Positions 50,386-58,870 are shown, numbered from the stretch's first letter. The stretch is 64,000 nt of DNA from AR12 sp036265915 (GCA_036265915.1 DATAOC010000043.1:1-64000); one strand, 5' to 3'. Numbers and translations: made by a program. Notes: generated by a model not told the origin, from the letters alone.

Positions 50386-50646
50386 TTAGCGGCGGCGCAG
50401 AATACGGGCCCCGAGCAGACCCAGGCCGACTGCCAGAGCCGAGAGCGGCTCCGCGGCACTGTACGTGTACGTGCCCGTGCACTTGCCGCCGGAGCACTGA
50501 CCGGCGAACGTGCCACGGTCGAACGTCCCGGAGACTGCGCCAGTGCTTGACGCCGTCCCGTGACCACGGCCGCCGCCCATCGCATATGCGGGCGCGGCGG
50601 AGAGCGCCACGGCGATACCCGTCACAGCCAAGAGCTTGAGGAACAT
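50386..50646 (-). CDS. Small PEP-CTERM-like secreted protein
   Basis: 86 residues with an excellent Shine-Dalgarno (AAAGGAGG). Signal peptide 1-22 (MFLKLLAVTGIAVALSAAPAYA), a short Gly/Ser/Thr-rich body with one Cys pair (QCSGGKC), then AEP at about 65-67, a hydrophobic stretch (LSALAVGLGLLGARI) and Arg-Arg-Arg. This three-part tail is the PEP-CTERM sorting signal, cut by exosortase. The body is among the shortest I know for such proteins. The exosortase itself is not in this window. Confidence 0.74.
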   Translation of the reverse strand: MFLKLLAVTGIAVALSAAPAYAMGGGRGHGTASSTGAVSGTFDRGTFAGQCSGGKCTGTYTYSAAEPLSALAVGLGLLGARILRRR

Positions 50647-50679
50647 GGGTTAGACCTCCTTTCCTGGGTGGCTGCAATA

Positions 50680-50695
50680 CTCAAGGGTCGTGCCG
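50680..50695 (-). promoter_or_regulatory. Sigma-54-like promoter of the PEP-CTERM gene
   Basis: On the minus strand CGGCACGACCCTTGAG matches TGGCACGNNNNTTGCW at 9 of 12 positions with the GG at the right distance; the -12 GC is GA. The -12 lies 35 nt before the ATG. An inverted repeat TGTAAC (50724-50729) and GTTACA (50762-50767) lies just upstream and could bind an activator. Confidence 0.42.
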
Positions 50696-50860
50696 AACCC
50701 TAACTATTTGGAATCCCTAGACCTGTAACACTCACGCATCACGGGGCTAGGCATTGAAGCCGTTACAACATGCACTGCGATGCACGCCGACCCCGCGAAA
50801 GTGCGTACTTTAGCGTGCGCGCGCGCCCGGCGCGCCTTGTGCGCCGCGGCACACGTCCTT

Positions 50861-50866
50861 TACTAT
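50861..50866 (+). promoter_or_regulatory. -10 box (TACTAT), leaderless type
   Basis: TACTAT ends 6 nt before GTG 50873, supporting that start over longer ones. Confidence 0.42.
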
Positions 50867-50872
50867 GGCCAC

Positions 50873-51397
50873 GTGGACGTCGCCGAGCTCCGCGCGAAGA
50901 TCCGTGACATCAAGGACTTTCCGACCGAGGGCATCCTCTTCCGGGACATCACGACGCTCCTGAAGGATGGTCCTGCCTTTCGGGCGGTCGTCGACATGCT
51001 GGCGGCGCAGTACACCGGTCAGCGGGTCGACGTGGTCGTCGGCATCGAGTCGCGGGGCTTCATCTTCGGCGGCGCGCTCGCCCACGAGCTCGGCGCCGGG
51101 TTCGTCCCCGTTCGAAAGCTGGGCAAGCTACCCGGCAAGACCATCGAGGTCGAGTACGAGCTGGAGTACGGCCGCGACGCGCTGGCCGTTCACGAGGATG
51201 GCATCGGGGCGGGGGAGCGCGTGCTCGCCGTCGACGATCTGCTGGCCACCGGCGGGACCATGGCCGCGACGCTGAGGCTGGTGGAGCAGCTCGGCGGCAA
51301 GGTGGTCGGGGTGGCGTTCATGATCGAGCTCGCCTTTCTGAAGGGCCGGGACAAGCTGAAGAACTATCCGCTGCATTCGCTTATCGTGTATGAATAG
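50873..51397 (+). CDS. apt: Adenine phosphoribosyltransferase
   Basis: 174 residues from the GTG set by the TACTAT box. AELRAKIRDIKDFPTEGILFRDIT, VGIESRGFIFGGALAHELGAGFVPVRK and the PRPP motif VLAVDDLLATGGTM. Salvages adenine to AMP. It could follow the nucleoside importer in pathway terms, though the genes are far apart. The secreted protein gene starts 43 bp later. Confidence 0.95.
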   Translation: MDVAELRAKIRDIKDFPTEGILFRDITTLLKDGPAFRAVVDMLAAQYTGQRVDVVVGIESRGFIFGGALAHELGAGFVPVRKLGKLPGKTIEVEYELEYGRDALAVHEDGIGAGERVLAVDDLLATGGTMAATLRLVEQLGGKVVGVAFMIELAFLKGRDKLKNYPLHSLIVYE

Positions 51398-51440
51398 CGT
51401 CCACGGCGCGCGAGGCGCCGTGCGAGCGCGGAGGCCGTTC

Positions 51441-51761
51441 ATGCGTGAGCTGCGTACGACAGTTGGACTCGCGGTGCTGGCCCTGGTGCTGGGCGCCGGC
51501 GTTGCGTCCGCCGACGAGGCGAAGACGCCGATCAGCGCCTCGATGCTGCTCGACCTCACCGCGCCGCGCGCCACCGCGCGCGACATGGCCTACCTGGAGT
51601 CGGTCAAGGGGCCGTCGGTGGCGCCGCGGCCGGCCAACGGCGAGGTGCAGGATGACGGCAGCGTCCGCTACGGCAACATGACCGTGACGGTCCGCAACCC
51701 GTGCCCGCCGAACTCGGGCCACGAGGAGCCCCCGCTGCTGCCGGGTCGCCGCTCGAAGTAG
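51441..51761 (+). CDS. Small secreted hypothetical protein
   Basis: 106 residues from the internal ATG (GGAGG upstream), which puts a signal peptide at the front (VGLAVLALVLGAGVASA). The mature part has one Cys (NPCPPNSGHEEPP) and a Pro-rich tail. No family recognised. Probably cotranscribed with apt. Confidence 0.58.
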   Translation: MRELRTTVGLAVLALVLGAGVASADEAKTPISASMLLDLTAPRATARDMAYLESVKGPSVAPRPANGEVQDDGSVRYGNMTVTVRNPCPPNSGHEEPPLLPGRRSK

Positions 51762-51828
51762 CGCTCACGATCCGCGGCCGCCCGGCCGCGCCATCGCTCG
51801 CCAACCGTCTGACATCGGGAAGGACCAC

Positions 51829-52686
51829 ATGAGCATCAAGAACGTCGGCGTCATCGGGTGCGGTCTCATGGGCTCGGGCATCGTCCAGGTGTCCGCCCAG
51901 TCTGGATTCCAGGTGCTGTTCGTCGAGGCCAACGACGAGCTCGTCAAGCGCGGTCTCGACCGCCTGCGCCAGACCCTCGAGGGCCTCACCGCCCGCGGCA
52001 AGCTCGACGCCAAGGCCAAGGACGAGACGCTGGGCCGCATCGCAGGCACCACGCGGCTCGAAGACCTGAAGAGCTCCGACCTCGTGGTGGAGGCGATGAC
52101 CGAGAACCAGGCGCTGAAGAACGAGACGTTCGCCAAGCTCGATCGGATCTGCGCGCCGCAGGCGATCCTCGCCACCAACACCTCGTCCTGCAACGTGACC
52201 GCGATGGCCGCCGCCACCAGGCGGCCGGGCAAGGTGATCGGGCTGCACTTCTTCAACCCGGTGCCGCTGATGAAGCTCGTCGAGGTCGTTCGCACGCTCT
52301 TGACGGAGGACGCCGCGGTCAAGGAGGCGACGGAATGGGTGCGCGCCGTCGGCAAGGTTCCGGTGCAGGCCAAGGACGCGACGGCGTTCATCGTGAACCG
52401 CCTGCTCGTGCCGTACCTGCTCGACGCCATTCGCGTGTACGAGGGCGGTCTCGCGTCGCTCGAGGACATCGACCAGGCGATGAAGCTCGGCTGCGGCTAT
52501 CCGATGGGGCCGTTCACGCTGCTCGATCTCGTCGGGCTCGACACGACCATGTACGTGGCGGAGGTGATGTTCGAGGAGTTCCGGGAGCCGCGCTACGCGC
52601 CGCCGCCGCTGCTCAAGCGCATGGTCATGGCCGGTCACCTGGGCCGCAAGACGGGCAAGGGGTTCTATACGTACGACGCCAGGTGA
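51829..52686 (+). CDS. 3-hydroxyacyl-CoA (hydroxybutyryl-CoA) dehydrogenase
   Basis: 285 residues, complete. NAD Rossmann motif VGVIGCGLMGSGI (about 5-17), TTRLEDLKSSDLVVEAM, NTSSCNVTAMAAATRRPGKVIGLHFFNPVP with the catalytic His, and DAIRVYEGGLASLEDIDQAMKLGCGYPMGPFTLLDLVGLD. It oxidises 3-hydroxybutyryl-CoA or longer analogues. Its 3' end overlaps the convergent metal permease gene by 62 bp. Confidence 0.92.
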   Translation: MSIKNVGVIGCGLMGSGIVQVSAQSGFQVLFVEANDELVKRGLDRLRQTLEGLTARGKLDAKAKDETLGRIAGTTRLEDLKSSDLVVEAMTENQALKNETFAKLDRICAPQAILATNTSSCNVTAMAAATRRPGKVIGLHFFNPVPLMKLVEVVRTLLTEDAAVKEATEWVRAVGKVPVQAKDATAFIVNRLLVPYLLDAIRVYEGGLASLEDIDQAMKLGCGYPMGPFTLLDLVGLDTTMYVAEVMFEEFREPRYAPPPLLKRMVMAGHLGRKTGKGFYTYDAR

Positions 52687-53944
52687 GCCCGAGCACGGCG
52701 ATGGCGGCGCCGGCGGTCATGATGGGCACGCCGAGCACCCAGCGCTGCCGCTCGCGCGCCTTGTCCCGCAGCGTCCGCAGCACGAGGCGGTCGCCGGCCA
52801 CGAGCTCCTCGCGCCCCAGCGTGAACTGTCGCAGCTGCTCCCGCTCGTCCGGATCCATCCGGGCCGCGCTCCACGCCGCGTCCGCCTGCCGGTGTCGAAA
52901 CGCCTGCACCTCGGCGGAGCCGCGCGCGATCGCCGCCTGACTGTCGTCGGCCACGCCGCGCTCGTGCGCTGACAAGAACGCTCGCTGGACCGGCGGCGCC
53001 AGCCGCTCGAGCCCGTCGAGCCACAGGTGATCGGCGTGCGGGGCGGTGATGAGAGCGAGCCCGCCGACGGCGATCACGACTCCGGCCACCGCGACCGCGC
53101 TGCCGAGCGGGCGGCCGCCATCTCGCCGGATCCGCCGACCGAGCTCGCGCACGCCCAGGCCGGCGAAGACGCCGAGCACGGTGACGCCGAGCGTGGCCAC
53201 GATCGTCGCGCCCGGCGGCAGATCCCAGCGGAACGACGCGAGCAGGCCGAGGACGCTCGCGAGGCTGCCGACGAGCCAGCCGGTCGCGAGCCGGCGCGCC
53301 GGCGTGGACGCCAGCGCGGCGCCGACGACAGCGGGCACGATGAGGTAGGCGAAGACGAGGAGCACGCCCGCGATGCGCACCGAGCTGGTGACCACGAGCC
53401 CGAACGTCAGGTAGAAGGCGAAGTCCCAGAGTCTCGCGCGCGGCACCATGCCGCCGAACGAGAGGGCCGCCAGCGGCTGCCGAGCCAGCCAGTGCGCGAC
53501 GCCCACCGCGCCATAGAGCGCCGCGACGCGCAGAACGTCGTCGCGCGTCACGGCGAGGAGGCTGCCCACGAGGAGCGCCTTGATCTGCTCGCCGCCGAGC
53601 GGGACGCGCTCGAGCACGAGCACGGTGAGCGCCGCCGCCACCGCGTAGACGATCCCGATCAGCGCTTCCTGGGGGATCGCGGCGGCGAGCAGGCGCGGTC
53701 GATCCCGCAGTGCCGCCAGCAGCGCCGCGCCGCCGGCGGTGAACAGCAGCGCGTACCAGTACGCCGCGTTCGTGTCCGCGGCGTGGCCGGCCACGAGCGC
53801 CACGGTGACGCCGAGCGCGGCCACCTGCGCGAGCGCCAGGTCGACGAAGATGACCCCGCGCGCGAGGACGTGGAGTCCGAGCCAGGCGTGCACGGCCGCG
53901 AGGACCAGCGCGGCCAGGAGCGGCCAGCCGAGCACCTCCAGCAT
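52625..53944 (-). CDS. Metal ABC transporter permease with long C-terminal extension
   Basis: 439 residues from ATG 53944 (TGATG overlap with the binding protein). Residues 1-270 are an ABC-3 (ZnuB/MntB) permease: HVLARGVIFVDLALAQVAALG, IVYAVAAALTVL, GMVPRARLWDFAFYLTFG and LLVFAYLIVPAVVGAAL. The last 165 residues are an addition: one membrane helix, a charged domain (AFRHRQADAAWSAARMDPDEREQLRQF) and a final helix. The charged domain also has a short SAHERG stretch; its role is unknown. No ATPase gene adjoins, which is unusual. Confidence 0.8.
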   Translation of the reverse strand: MLEVLGWPLLAALVLAAVHAWLGLHVLARGVIFVDLALAQVAALGVTVALVAGHAADTNAAYWYALLFTAGGAALLAALRDRPRLLAAAIPQEALIGIVYAVAAALTVLVLERVPLGGEQIKALLVGSLLAVTRDDVLRVAALYGAVGVAHWLARQPLAALSFGGMVPRARLWDFAFYLTFGLVVTSSVRIAGVLLVFAYLIVPAVVGAALASTPARRLATGWLVGSLASVLGLLASFRWDLPPGATIVATLGVTVLGVFAGLGVRELGRRIRRDGGRPLGSAVAVAGVVIAVGGLALITAPHADHLWLDGLERLAPPVQRAFLSAHERGVADDSQAAIARGSAEVQAFRHRQADAAWSAARMDPDEREQLRQFTLGREELVAGDRLVLRTLRDKARERQRWVLGVPIMTAGAAIAVLGLTWRRTYRTPCPSCGPGDRP

Positions 53945-54798
53945 CAGGGCGACAGCGCGAGCGCGAGCCGGGCGACGTTCAGCTCGAACAGCGAGAGATA
54001 GTCGCGCGCCTCGGGCTCGGCTCCGACCGACGGCGCGAGCGTGACGACGCGGGCCCCGGTGGCGTTCGCGAGACGGCGCAGGACCGCGGGGGCCGCGCCG
54101 GGCTCGGCCACGATGATGCGCACGCCGCTGGCGCGCATGCGCTCGATGAGCTGGGCGAGGTGGGCCGGCGACGGCGGCAGCCCCGGCTCGTCCTCGAGGG
54201 CCCCCACGACGACGAGGCCGAAGCGCCGCGCGAAGTACGGCCATGTGTCGTGCGCGACCACGACGCGCGTGCCCGCAAATGATGCCAGCCGCGCCCGCCA
54301 GCGGACGAGCGCCGCGTCGAGCCGCGCGAGGAACCGGTGCCGGTTGGCCGCGAAGACGGAGGCGTCGTCCGGCTGCAGCGCCGCGAGCGCCTCCTCGATG
54401 CGCGCCGTCATCGGCCGCGCGTTCTCCGGGTCGAGCCAGTAGTGCGGGTTGCCGTATGCATGCAGGTGGGGCCGCGCGTCGGCGCGCAGTCGGGGAATGT
54501 CGGCGTCGAGGACGAGCACAGCGCGCGAGAGGTCGAGGTCGTTGGCGCGCGCGCCGGCGGCGGCCGCCGCGCGGGGGAGCCACGGCTCGTGATCGAGGCC
54601 GATGCGGACGACGAGCCGGGCGTCCTTCAGAAGCCCGAGCTGCCGTGGCACCAGCTCGCGGGCGTGCGGGTCGTGCCGCGGATCGGTGAGGCTCTCGACG
54701 CGCACTCGATCGCCGCCGACGGCCGCGACCAGGTCGCGGAGATCCGTCGTCGTGGCCGCCACCGGCAGCGCCGCCGCCACGAGCAGCGCGAGGAGCAC
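53944..54798 (-). CDS. Zn/Mn ABC transporter substrate-binding protein (ZnuA-like)
   Basis: 284 residues, signal peptide (MLLALLVAAALPVAA). Cluster A-I pattern: TDLRDLVAAVGGDRVRVESL, DPRHDPHARELVPRQ with the first His ligand, HAYGNPHYWLDPENARPM, VVVAHDTWPYFARRFGL with another His, and IIVAEPGAAPAVL. It should bind Zn or Mn in the periplasm and pass it to the permease. Start is 1 bp from the acetamidase gene. Confidence 0.86.
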   Translation of the reverse strand: MLLALLVAAALPVAATTTDLRDLVAAVGGDRVRVESLTDPRHDPHARELVPRQLGLLKDARLVVRIGLDHEPWLPRAAAAAGARANDLDLSRAVLVLDADIPRLRADARPHLHAYGNPHYWLDPENARPMTARIEEALAALQPDDASVFAANRHRFLARLDAALVRWRARLASFAGTRVVVAHDTWPYFARRFGLVVVGALEDEPGLPPSPAHLAQLIERMRASGVRIIVAEPGAAPAVLRRLANATGARVVTLAPSVGAEPEARDYLSLFELNVARLALALSP

Positions 54799-54799
54799 C

Positions 54800-55924
54800 C
54801 TATTTCTTCGCGAAGATGCTCTTCGGGACCATGCAGTGCACGCCCTTGCGGATGTCGACGACCTGGGTGACGCGGCAGTCGCCGACCATCGACGTGAGCG
54901 CGTACGCCTCGTCCCGACTGAGCGGCACCATCTTCTGGCTCGCCAAGAGATTCACCGTCTCGCGCGTCGCCAGCTTCATCGCCTCGTTCAGGTCCTCGTC
55001 GAACGCCATGGCGATCCAGTGCGTCGCCGTCTCGGCGCGCGGCCACTCGAGCTTCAGGTCCTTGCGCACGATCGGCTGCAGCACGATCTCGCGGTACGCG
55101 CACTCGAGCGCGGTCAGGCTCACCTCGCCGTTGCCCTGCCGGCAGTGCGAGTCGCCCGTCCACAACAGCGCGCCCTTGACGAACACGGGGAGATAGAGGA
55201 CCGAGCCCTCCTGCAGCTCGTTCAGGTCCATGTTCGAGCCGTTCTTCCACGGACGCAGCGTGCTCGTCCGCCCGCGGGCGTCCCGGATCGGCGGTCCGGC
55301 TTTCTCCTTGGGCTCGTTGGGATCGGGGGCCACGGCGATGGTGCCCGGGAATGGTTGCAGGTCGATCGTGATGCCGGGCTTGAAGTCGGTCTGCTTCTTC
55401 TCGAGGTCGAGATAGTAGTAGCGCACGAAACCCTGCTGGAACTCCGGCGCCAGCTGCCCCACGGTCGGGAACTGACTGCCCGGCAGATGGAAATTCGTCG
55501 CGAACGCCTTCGGCACGATGCGCTTGATGCGGATCTCCAGCACGTCGCCGGGCTCGGCGCCGTTCACGTAGATCGGCCCCGTGACCGAGTGCGGCCCGCC
55601 GCCCGGGTTCGCCAGGCGCAGCTTCACGATGTCGTCCATGGTCGCGCCCGGCTGGATGGCGTTGTGCGAGTGCATCATCGTCTCGACGGCCACCGCATCG
55701 CCGGAATTGACGGTGAGCTTCGGCGGCTCGTTGGGATCGAGCCAGCCCCACTGCGTGGTGGCCAGCGTCGCCGGCAGCACGTGGTACGTGCCGCCGCCGA
55801 CGGCGACGGCGCGATCGCGCTTCGCCTCGTCCATCGGCGTGAGCTGATAGGCCTGCTGTGCGATGGCGTAGAACGCCGCGGTCAGCACGACAACGACGGC
55901 CAGCAGAACGGCCAGGCGCTTCAT
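54800..55924 (-). CDS. Acetamidase/formamidase family protein, exported
   Basis: 374 residues, an N-terminal membrane or signal segment (LAVLLAVVVVLTAAFYAIAQQ). FmdA/AmdA-like body: VNSGDAVAVETMMHSHN, GPIYVNGAEPGDVLEIRI, TDFKPGITIDLQPFPGTIAVAPDPNE and GDSHCRQGNGEVSLTALE. The usual enzymes are cytosolic zinc amidases. This one is exported, so it may deamidate substrates outside. Upstream GGAGGG. Not clearly linked to the metal genes that follow it. Confidence 0.84.
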   Translation of the reverse strand: MKRLAVLLAVVVVLTAAFYAIAQQAYQLTPMDEAKRDRAVAVGGGTYHVLPATLATTQWGWLDPNEPPKLTVNSGDAVAVETMMHSHNAIQPGATMDDIVKLRLANPGGGPHSVTGPIYVNGAEPGDVLEIRIKRIVPKAFATNFHLPGSQFPTVGQLAPEFQQGFVRYYYLDLEKKQTDFKPGITIDLQPFPGTIAVAPDPNEPKEKAGPPIRDARGRTSTLRPWKNGSNMDLNELQEGSVLYLPVFVKGALLWTGDSHCRQGNGEVSLTALECAYREIVLQPIVRKDLKLEWPRAETATHWIAMAFDEDLNEAMKLATRETVNLLASQKMVPLSRDEAYALTSMVGDCRVTQVVDIRKGVHCMVPKSIFAKK

Positions 55925-55977
55925 GGGAGGCCCTCCTCGGCTCGCGCGGGGGCGCGGCGCGCCATGATGGCGACGCT

Positions 55978-56005
55978 TTGAGCGACCGTCAAGAGGGGCG
56001 ATAAT
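55978..56005 (+). promoter_or_regulatory. Promoter of acyl-CoA dehydrogenase, leaderless type
   Basis: TTGAGC (55978-55983), 16-bp spacer, GATAAT (56000-56005), then only 6 nt to ATG 56012. Confidence 0.5.
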
Positions 56006-56011
56006 CGCGCC

Positions 56012-57169
56012 ATGCGCGAGGCGCCCGGGCTCCGCGAGGACGAGCGGCAGGTCCGCGATCTCGCGCGGGCCATCGCGCGCGAGCAGATCGCCCCGCGCGC
56101 CGCCCAGGTGGACGAGACCGAAGCCTATCCGTCCGAGCAGCTGCGGCTGCTCGGCGCCCAGGGCCTCATGGGTCTCTACATCCCCGAGCGCTACGGCGGC
56201 GCGGGGCTCGGCGCGCTGGCGTTCTGCCTGGCCGTCGAGGAGATCGCATGGGCCTGCGCCTCCACCGCCGTGCTCTACCTCGTGCAGTACGCGGCCGGCT
56301 ATCCGATCGTGTCCCACGGAACGGAGGACCAGCGGCGGCGCTACCTGCCACGGCTGGCGAGCGGCGAGATCACGACCGCGCTGTCGATCTCCGAGCCCGG
56401 TGCCGGCTCGGACGCGGCCAGCATGACGACAACGGCGGTGCGCCGCGGCGATCGGTACGTCCTGAACGGCACGAAGATGTGGGTGACCAACGGCAGCCAC
56501 GCCTCGGTGCTGACGCTGTTCGCCACCGTGGACCGCGGGCGCGGGCACAAGGGCGTCACCGCGTTCCTCGTCGAGCCGACGTTCCCCGGCTTCGCGCTGG
56601 GCAAGCTCGAGCGCAAGATGGGCATCCGCGGCTCGCCGACGGTGGCGCTGCACCTGACCGATTGCGAGGTCCCGGTGGAGAACCGCCTCGGCGGCGAAGG
56701 CGAGGGATTTCGCGTGGCCCTCGGCGCCCTCGATCGTTCGCGGCCCGCCGTCGGCGCGCAGGCGGTCGGGATCGGGCAGGCCGCCCTCGACGCCGCCGTC
56801 GCCTACGCGCGGGAGCGACAGCAGTTCGGACAGCCCATCGCGGCGTTCCAGGGAATCCAGTTCATGCTGGCCGACATGGCAATGCTCGTGCACGCGTCGC
56901 GGCTGATGGTGCACCATGCGGCCGCCCTCGTGGACCATGGCGCCACCGCCACCTCCCTCGAGTCGTCGATGGCGAAATGCTTCGCGAGCGACGCGGCGAT
57001 GAAGGTGAGCACCGACGCCGTGCAGATCTTCGGCGGCTACGGCTATACGCGGGAGTATCCGGTGGAGCGCTTCATGCGCGACGCCAAGATCACCCAGATC
57101 TACGAGGGCACCAACCAGATCCAGCGCACGGTCATCGCGCGCGAGCTCGGCGCGCCGATCGGCCGCTGA
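56012..57169 (+). CDS. Acyl-CoA dehydrogenase (copy 1)
   Basis: 385 residues, complete. LREDERQVRDLARAIAREQIAPRA, the FAD/substrate loop ALSISEPGAGSDAASM, GYTREYPVERFMRDAKITQIYEGTNQIQRTVIARELG with the C-terminal Glu of the catalytic base region, and MGIRGSPTVALHLTDCEVPVENRLG. Short-chain or isovaleryl type by pattern. A XerC/D-type recombinase gene follows 7 bp later, an unrelated partner. Confidence 0.92.
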   Translation: MREAPGLREDERQVRDLARAIAREQIAPRAAQVDETEAYPSEQLRLLGAQGLMGLYIPERYGGAGLGALAFCLAVEEIAWACASTAVLYLVQYAAGYPIVSHGTEDQRRRYLPRLASGEITTALSISEPGAGSDAASMTTTAVRRGDRYVLNGTKMWVTNGSHASVLTLFATVDRGRGHKGVTAFLVEPTFPGFALGKLERKMGIRGSPTVALHLTDCEVPVENRLGGEGEGFRVALGALDRSRPAVGAQAVGIGQAALDAAVAYARERQQFGQPIAAFQGIQFMLADMAMLVHASRLMVHHAAALVDHGATATSLESSMAKCFASDAAMKVSTDAVQIFGGYGYTREYPVERFMRDAKITQIYEGTNQIQRTVIARELGAPIGR

Positions 57170-57176
57170 CCCTCGG

Positions 57177-58085
57177 TTGGACGGCACGCGCGCGCTCGAG
57201 GACTTCCTCGCGACGCTGAGCGCCGAGCGCAACGCTTCCCGCCACACGCTCGACGCCTACCGCCGTGACATCCGCGACTTCCTGGCGCTGCTCGCGCGCC
57301 GCCGCGTGTCGGCCGCCACCGCCGGGCCCGACGACGTCGTCGCCTGGCTCGAGCGTCAGCGCCGGGCGGGGCGAAAGGCCTCGACCATCGCGCGCCGGAT
57401 GGCCGCGCTGCGCGGCTTCTACGCCCACCAGCTGCGCGAACGGGCGCTGACGCGCGACCCGACCGAGCACATCGAGCAGCCGCGCCTGTCGCGGCCGCTG
57501 CCCAAGACGCTCTCGCGCGAGGCGGTGGCGGCGCTGGTCGAGGCGCCCGACGTGGCGACGGCGCGTGGGCTGCGCGATCGCGCGCTGCTCGAGCTCCTCT
57601 ACGCCAGCGGCCTGCGCGCCAGCGAGTGCCTGGCGCTCCGTCTCGGCGACGTCAACCGCAACGCGGGCTACGTGCAGTGCGTGGGGAAGGGCCGCAAGGA
57701 GCGCATCGCGCCGGTGGGCGCCGAGGCGCTCGCCTGGCTCGAGCGCTATCTGGGGCAGGCGCGGCCCACGCTGCTCGGCGCCGGCCGCGACTCGCCGCTG
57801 CTGTTCGTCAGTCCGCGGGGCCGCGCGCTCTCGCGGCAGGCGCTGTGGCAGATCGTGCTGCGGGCGGCGCGGCGGGCCGGGCTGCGCCAGCGCGTGTCGC
57901 CGCATACGCTGCGCCACTGCTTCGCGAGCCACCTGCTGGAGGGCGGCGCGGACCTGCGCGCGGTGCAGACGATGCTCGGCCACGCCGACATCACGACCAC
58001 CCAGATCTACACGCACCTGCCCTCCGCGGCGATCCGCCGGATGTACGACCGGTTCCACCCGCGGGCCGCCGCCGTCCGCGATTGA
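57177..58085 (+). CDS. Tyrosine recombinase, XerC/XerD type
   Basis: 302 residues, TTG start. N-terminal SAM-like domain (ALEDFLATLSAERNASRHTLDAYRRDI) and a catalytic domain with R (GLRASECLALRL), K (VGKGRKERIAP), H-x-x-R (HTLRHCFASHLLEGG), H (MLGHADITTTQIYTH) and the nucleophile Tyr in the last motif. This length and spacing are typical of XerC/D, which resolve chromosome dimers at dif. It is not next to any integrated element here, so housekeeping is more likely than phage integration. Confidence 0.92.
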   Translation: MDGTRALEDFLATLSAERNASRHTLDAYRRDIRDFLALLARRRVSAATAGPDDVVAWLERQRRAGRKASTIARRMAALRGFYAHQLRERALTRDPTEHIEQPRLSRPLPKTLSREAVAALVEAPDVATARGLRDRALLELLYASGLRASECLALRLGDVNRNAGYVQCVGKGRKERIAPVGAEALAWLERYLGQARPTLLGAGRDSPLLFVSPRGRALSRQALWQIVLRAARRAGLRQRVSPHTLRHCFASHLLEGGADLRAVQTMLGHADITTTQIYTHLPSAAIRRMYDRFHPRAAAVRD

Positions 58086-58107
58086 CGTCGCTCGCCCCGG
58101 GTGTTAG

Positions 58108-58119
58108 ATGTCTAGACAT
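58108..58119. promoter_or_regulatory. GntR/HutC-type operator, perfect 12-bp palindrome
   Basis: ATGTCTAGACAT contains GTCTAGAC, which fits the GT-N-TA-N-AC half-site rule of HutC-type GntR regulators. It lies 21 bp before the GTG of the GntR gene and over its probable promoter, so autoregulation is likely. It also makes an ATG at 58108 an unlikely start. Confidence 0.65.
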
Positions 58120-58140
58120 TCTCAGTCGGGGAGGACGGCC

Positions 58141-58866
58141 GTGAATTACCGTCCGGGTATTCCGCGCTATCTGCAGATCGCCGAGGCGATAAGGCGCGAT
58201 CTCCGCGGCGAGGGCGAGCGGATCGACTCGGAGCACAGCCTGTGCGCCCGCTTCAAGGTCAGCCGTCCGACGATCCGCCAGGCACTCGACGTGCTCGTGC
58301 AGGAAGGCCGGCTCTATCGCCACGCCGGGCGGGGCACGTTCAGCACGGCCGTGGCCGGGGGCGACTCGCGGCTGCGTGTGATCGGCTCGATCGACGACAT
58401 GATCGCCCTCGGCGACGAGACGTGGTTCAAGCTCATCTCGAACGAGACGCTGCCGGTGCCGGCCAACATCGGCCAGGCGCTGCGGCTGCCGCCCGGCTCG
58501 AAGGCCGCGCGCGTGATCGGCGTCCGGCACGCCGAGAGCGGGCCCTTCCAGCACGTCACCGCCTGGGTGCCGACGTCGATCGCGGCGCAGCTCACGGACG
58601 AGGACATCTCCAAGGCCTCGCTGCTCGGCGCCATCGAGCGCCACGTCGAGGTGCCGATCAAGACGCTCGAGCAGGTCACCGACGCGGTGCTGGCGCCGCG
58701 ACACGTGGCCGAGCTGCTGCAAATCCGGCCGCGGGCGCCATTGCTCATGTTCGAGCGCACCTACTTCGCCGCCAACGGCGAGCCCGTCGAGCACGCGGTG
58801 TCGTACCAGACGGGCCGGCGCTATCCGTACCGGGTCGTCCTCGCCCGCGCGGAGCGCCGGAGCTGA
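58141..58866 (+). CDS. GntR-family regulator, HutC/UTRA type
   Basis: 241 residues from the GTG with GGGGAGG upstream. N-terminal winged helix: YLQIAEAIRRDLRGEGERI, SEHSLCARFKVSRPTIRQALDVLVQEGRLYRHAGRGTF. C-terminal UTRA ligand domain with LLMFERTYFAANGEPVEHAVSYQTGRRYPYRV. Such regulators bind a pathway metabolite and release the operator. The operon downstream is its likely target, through the palindrome upstream. Confidence 0.92.
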   Translation: MNYRPGIPRYLQIAEAIRRDLRGEGERIDSEHSLCARFKVSRPTIRQALDVLVQEGRLYRHAGRGTFSTAVAGGDSRLRVIGSIDDMIALGDETWFKLISNETLPVPANIGQALRLPPGSKAARVIGVRHAESGPFQHVTAWVPTSIAAQLTDEDISKASLLGAIERHVEVPIKTLEQVTDAVLAPRHVAELLQIRPRAPLLMFERTYFAANGEPVEHAVSYQTGRRYPYRVVLARAERRS

Positions 58867-58870
58867 GCCG

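Noticed and set aside
50647..50872. Cyclic-di-GMP or other riboswitch before the PEP-CTERM gene
   Set aside because: The conserved GEMM segments and tetraloop receptor are absent; the leader is only about 25 nt if the promoter call is right.
57177..58085. Recombinase as mark of an integrated element
   Set aside because: Length and motifs are XerC/D-like, neighbours are metabolic genes, and no att-like repeats or tRNA were found nearby.
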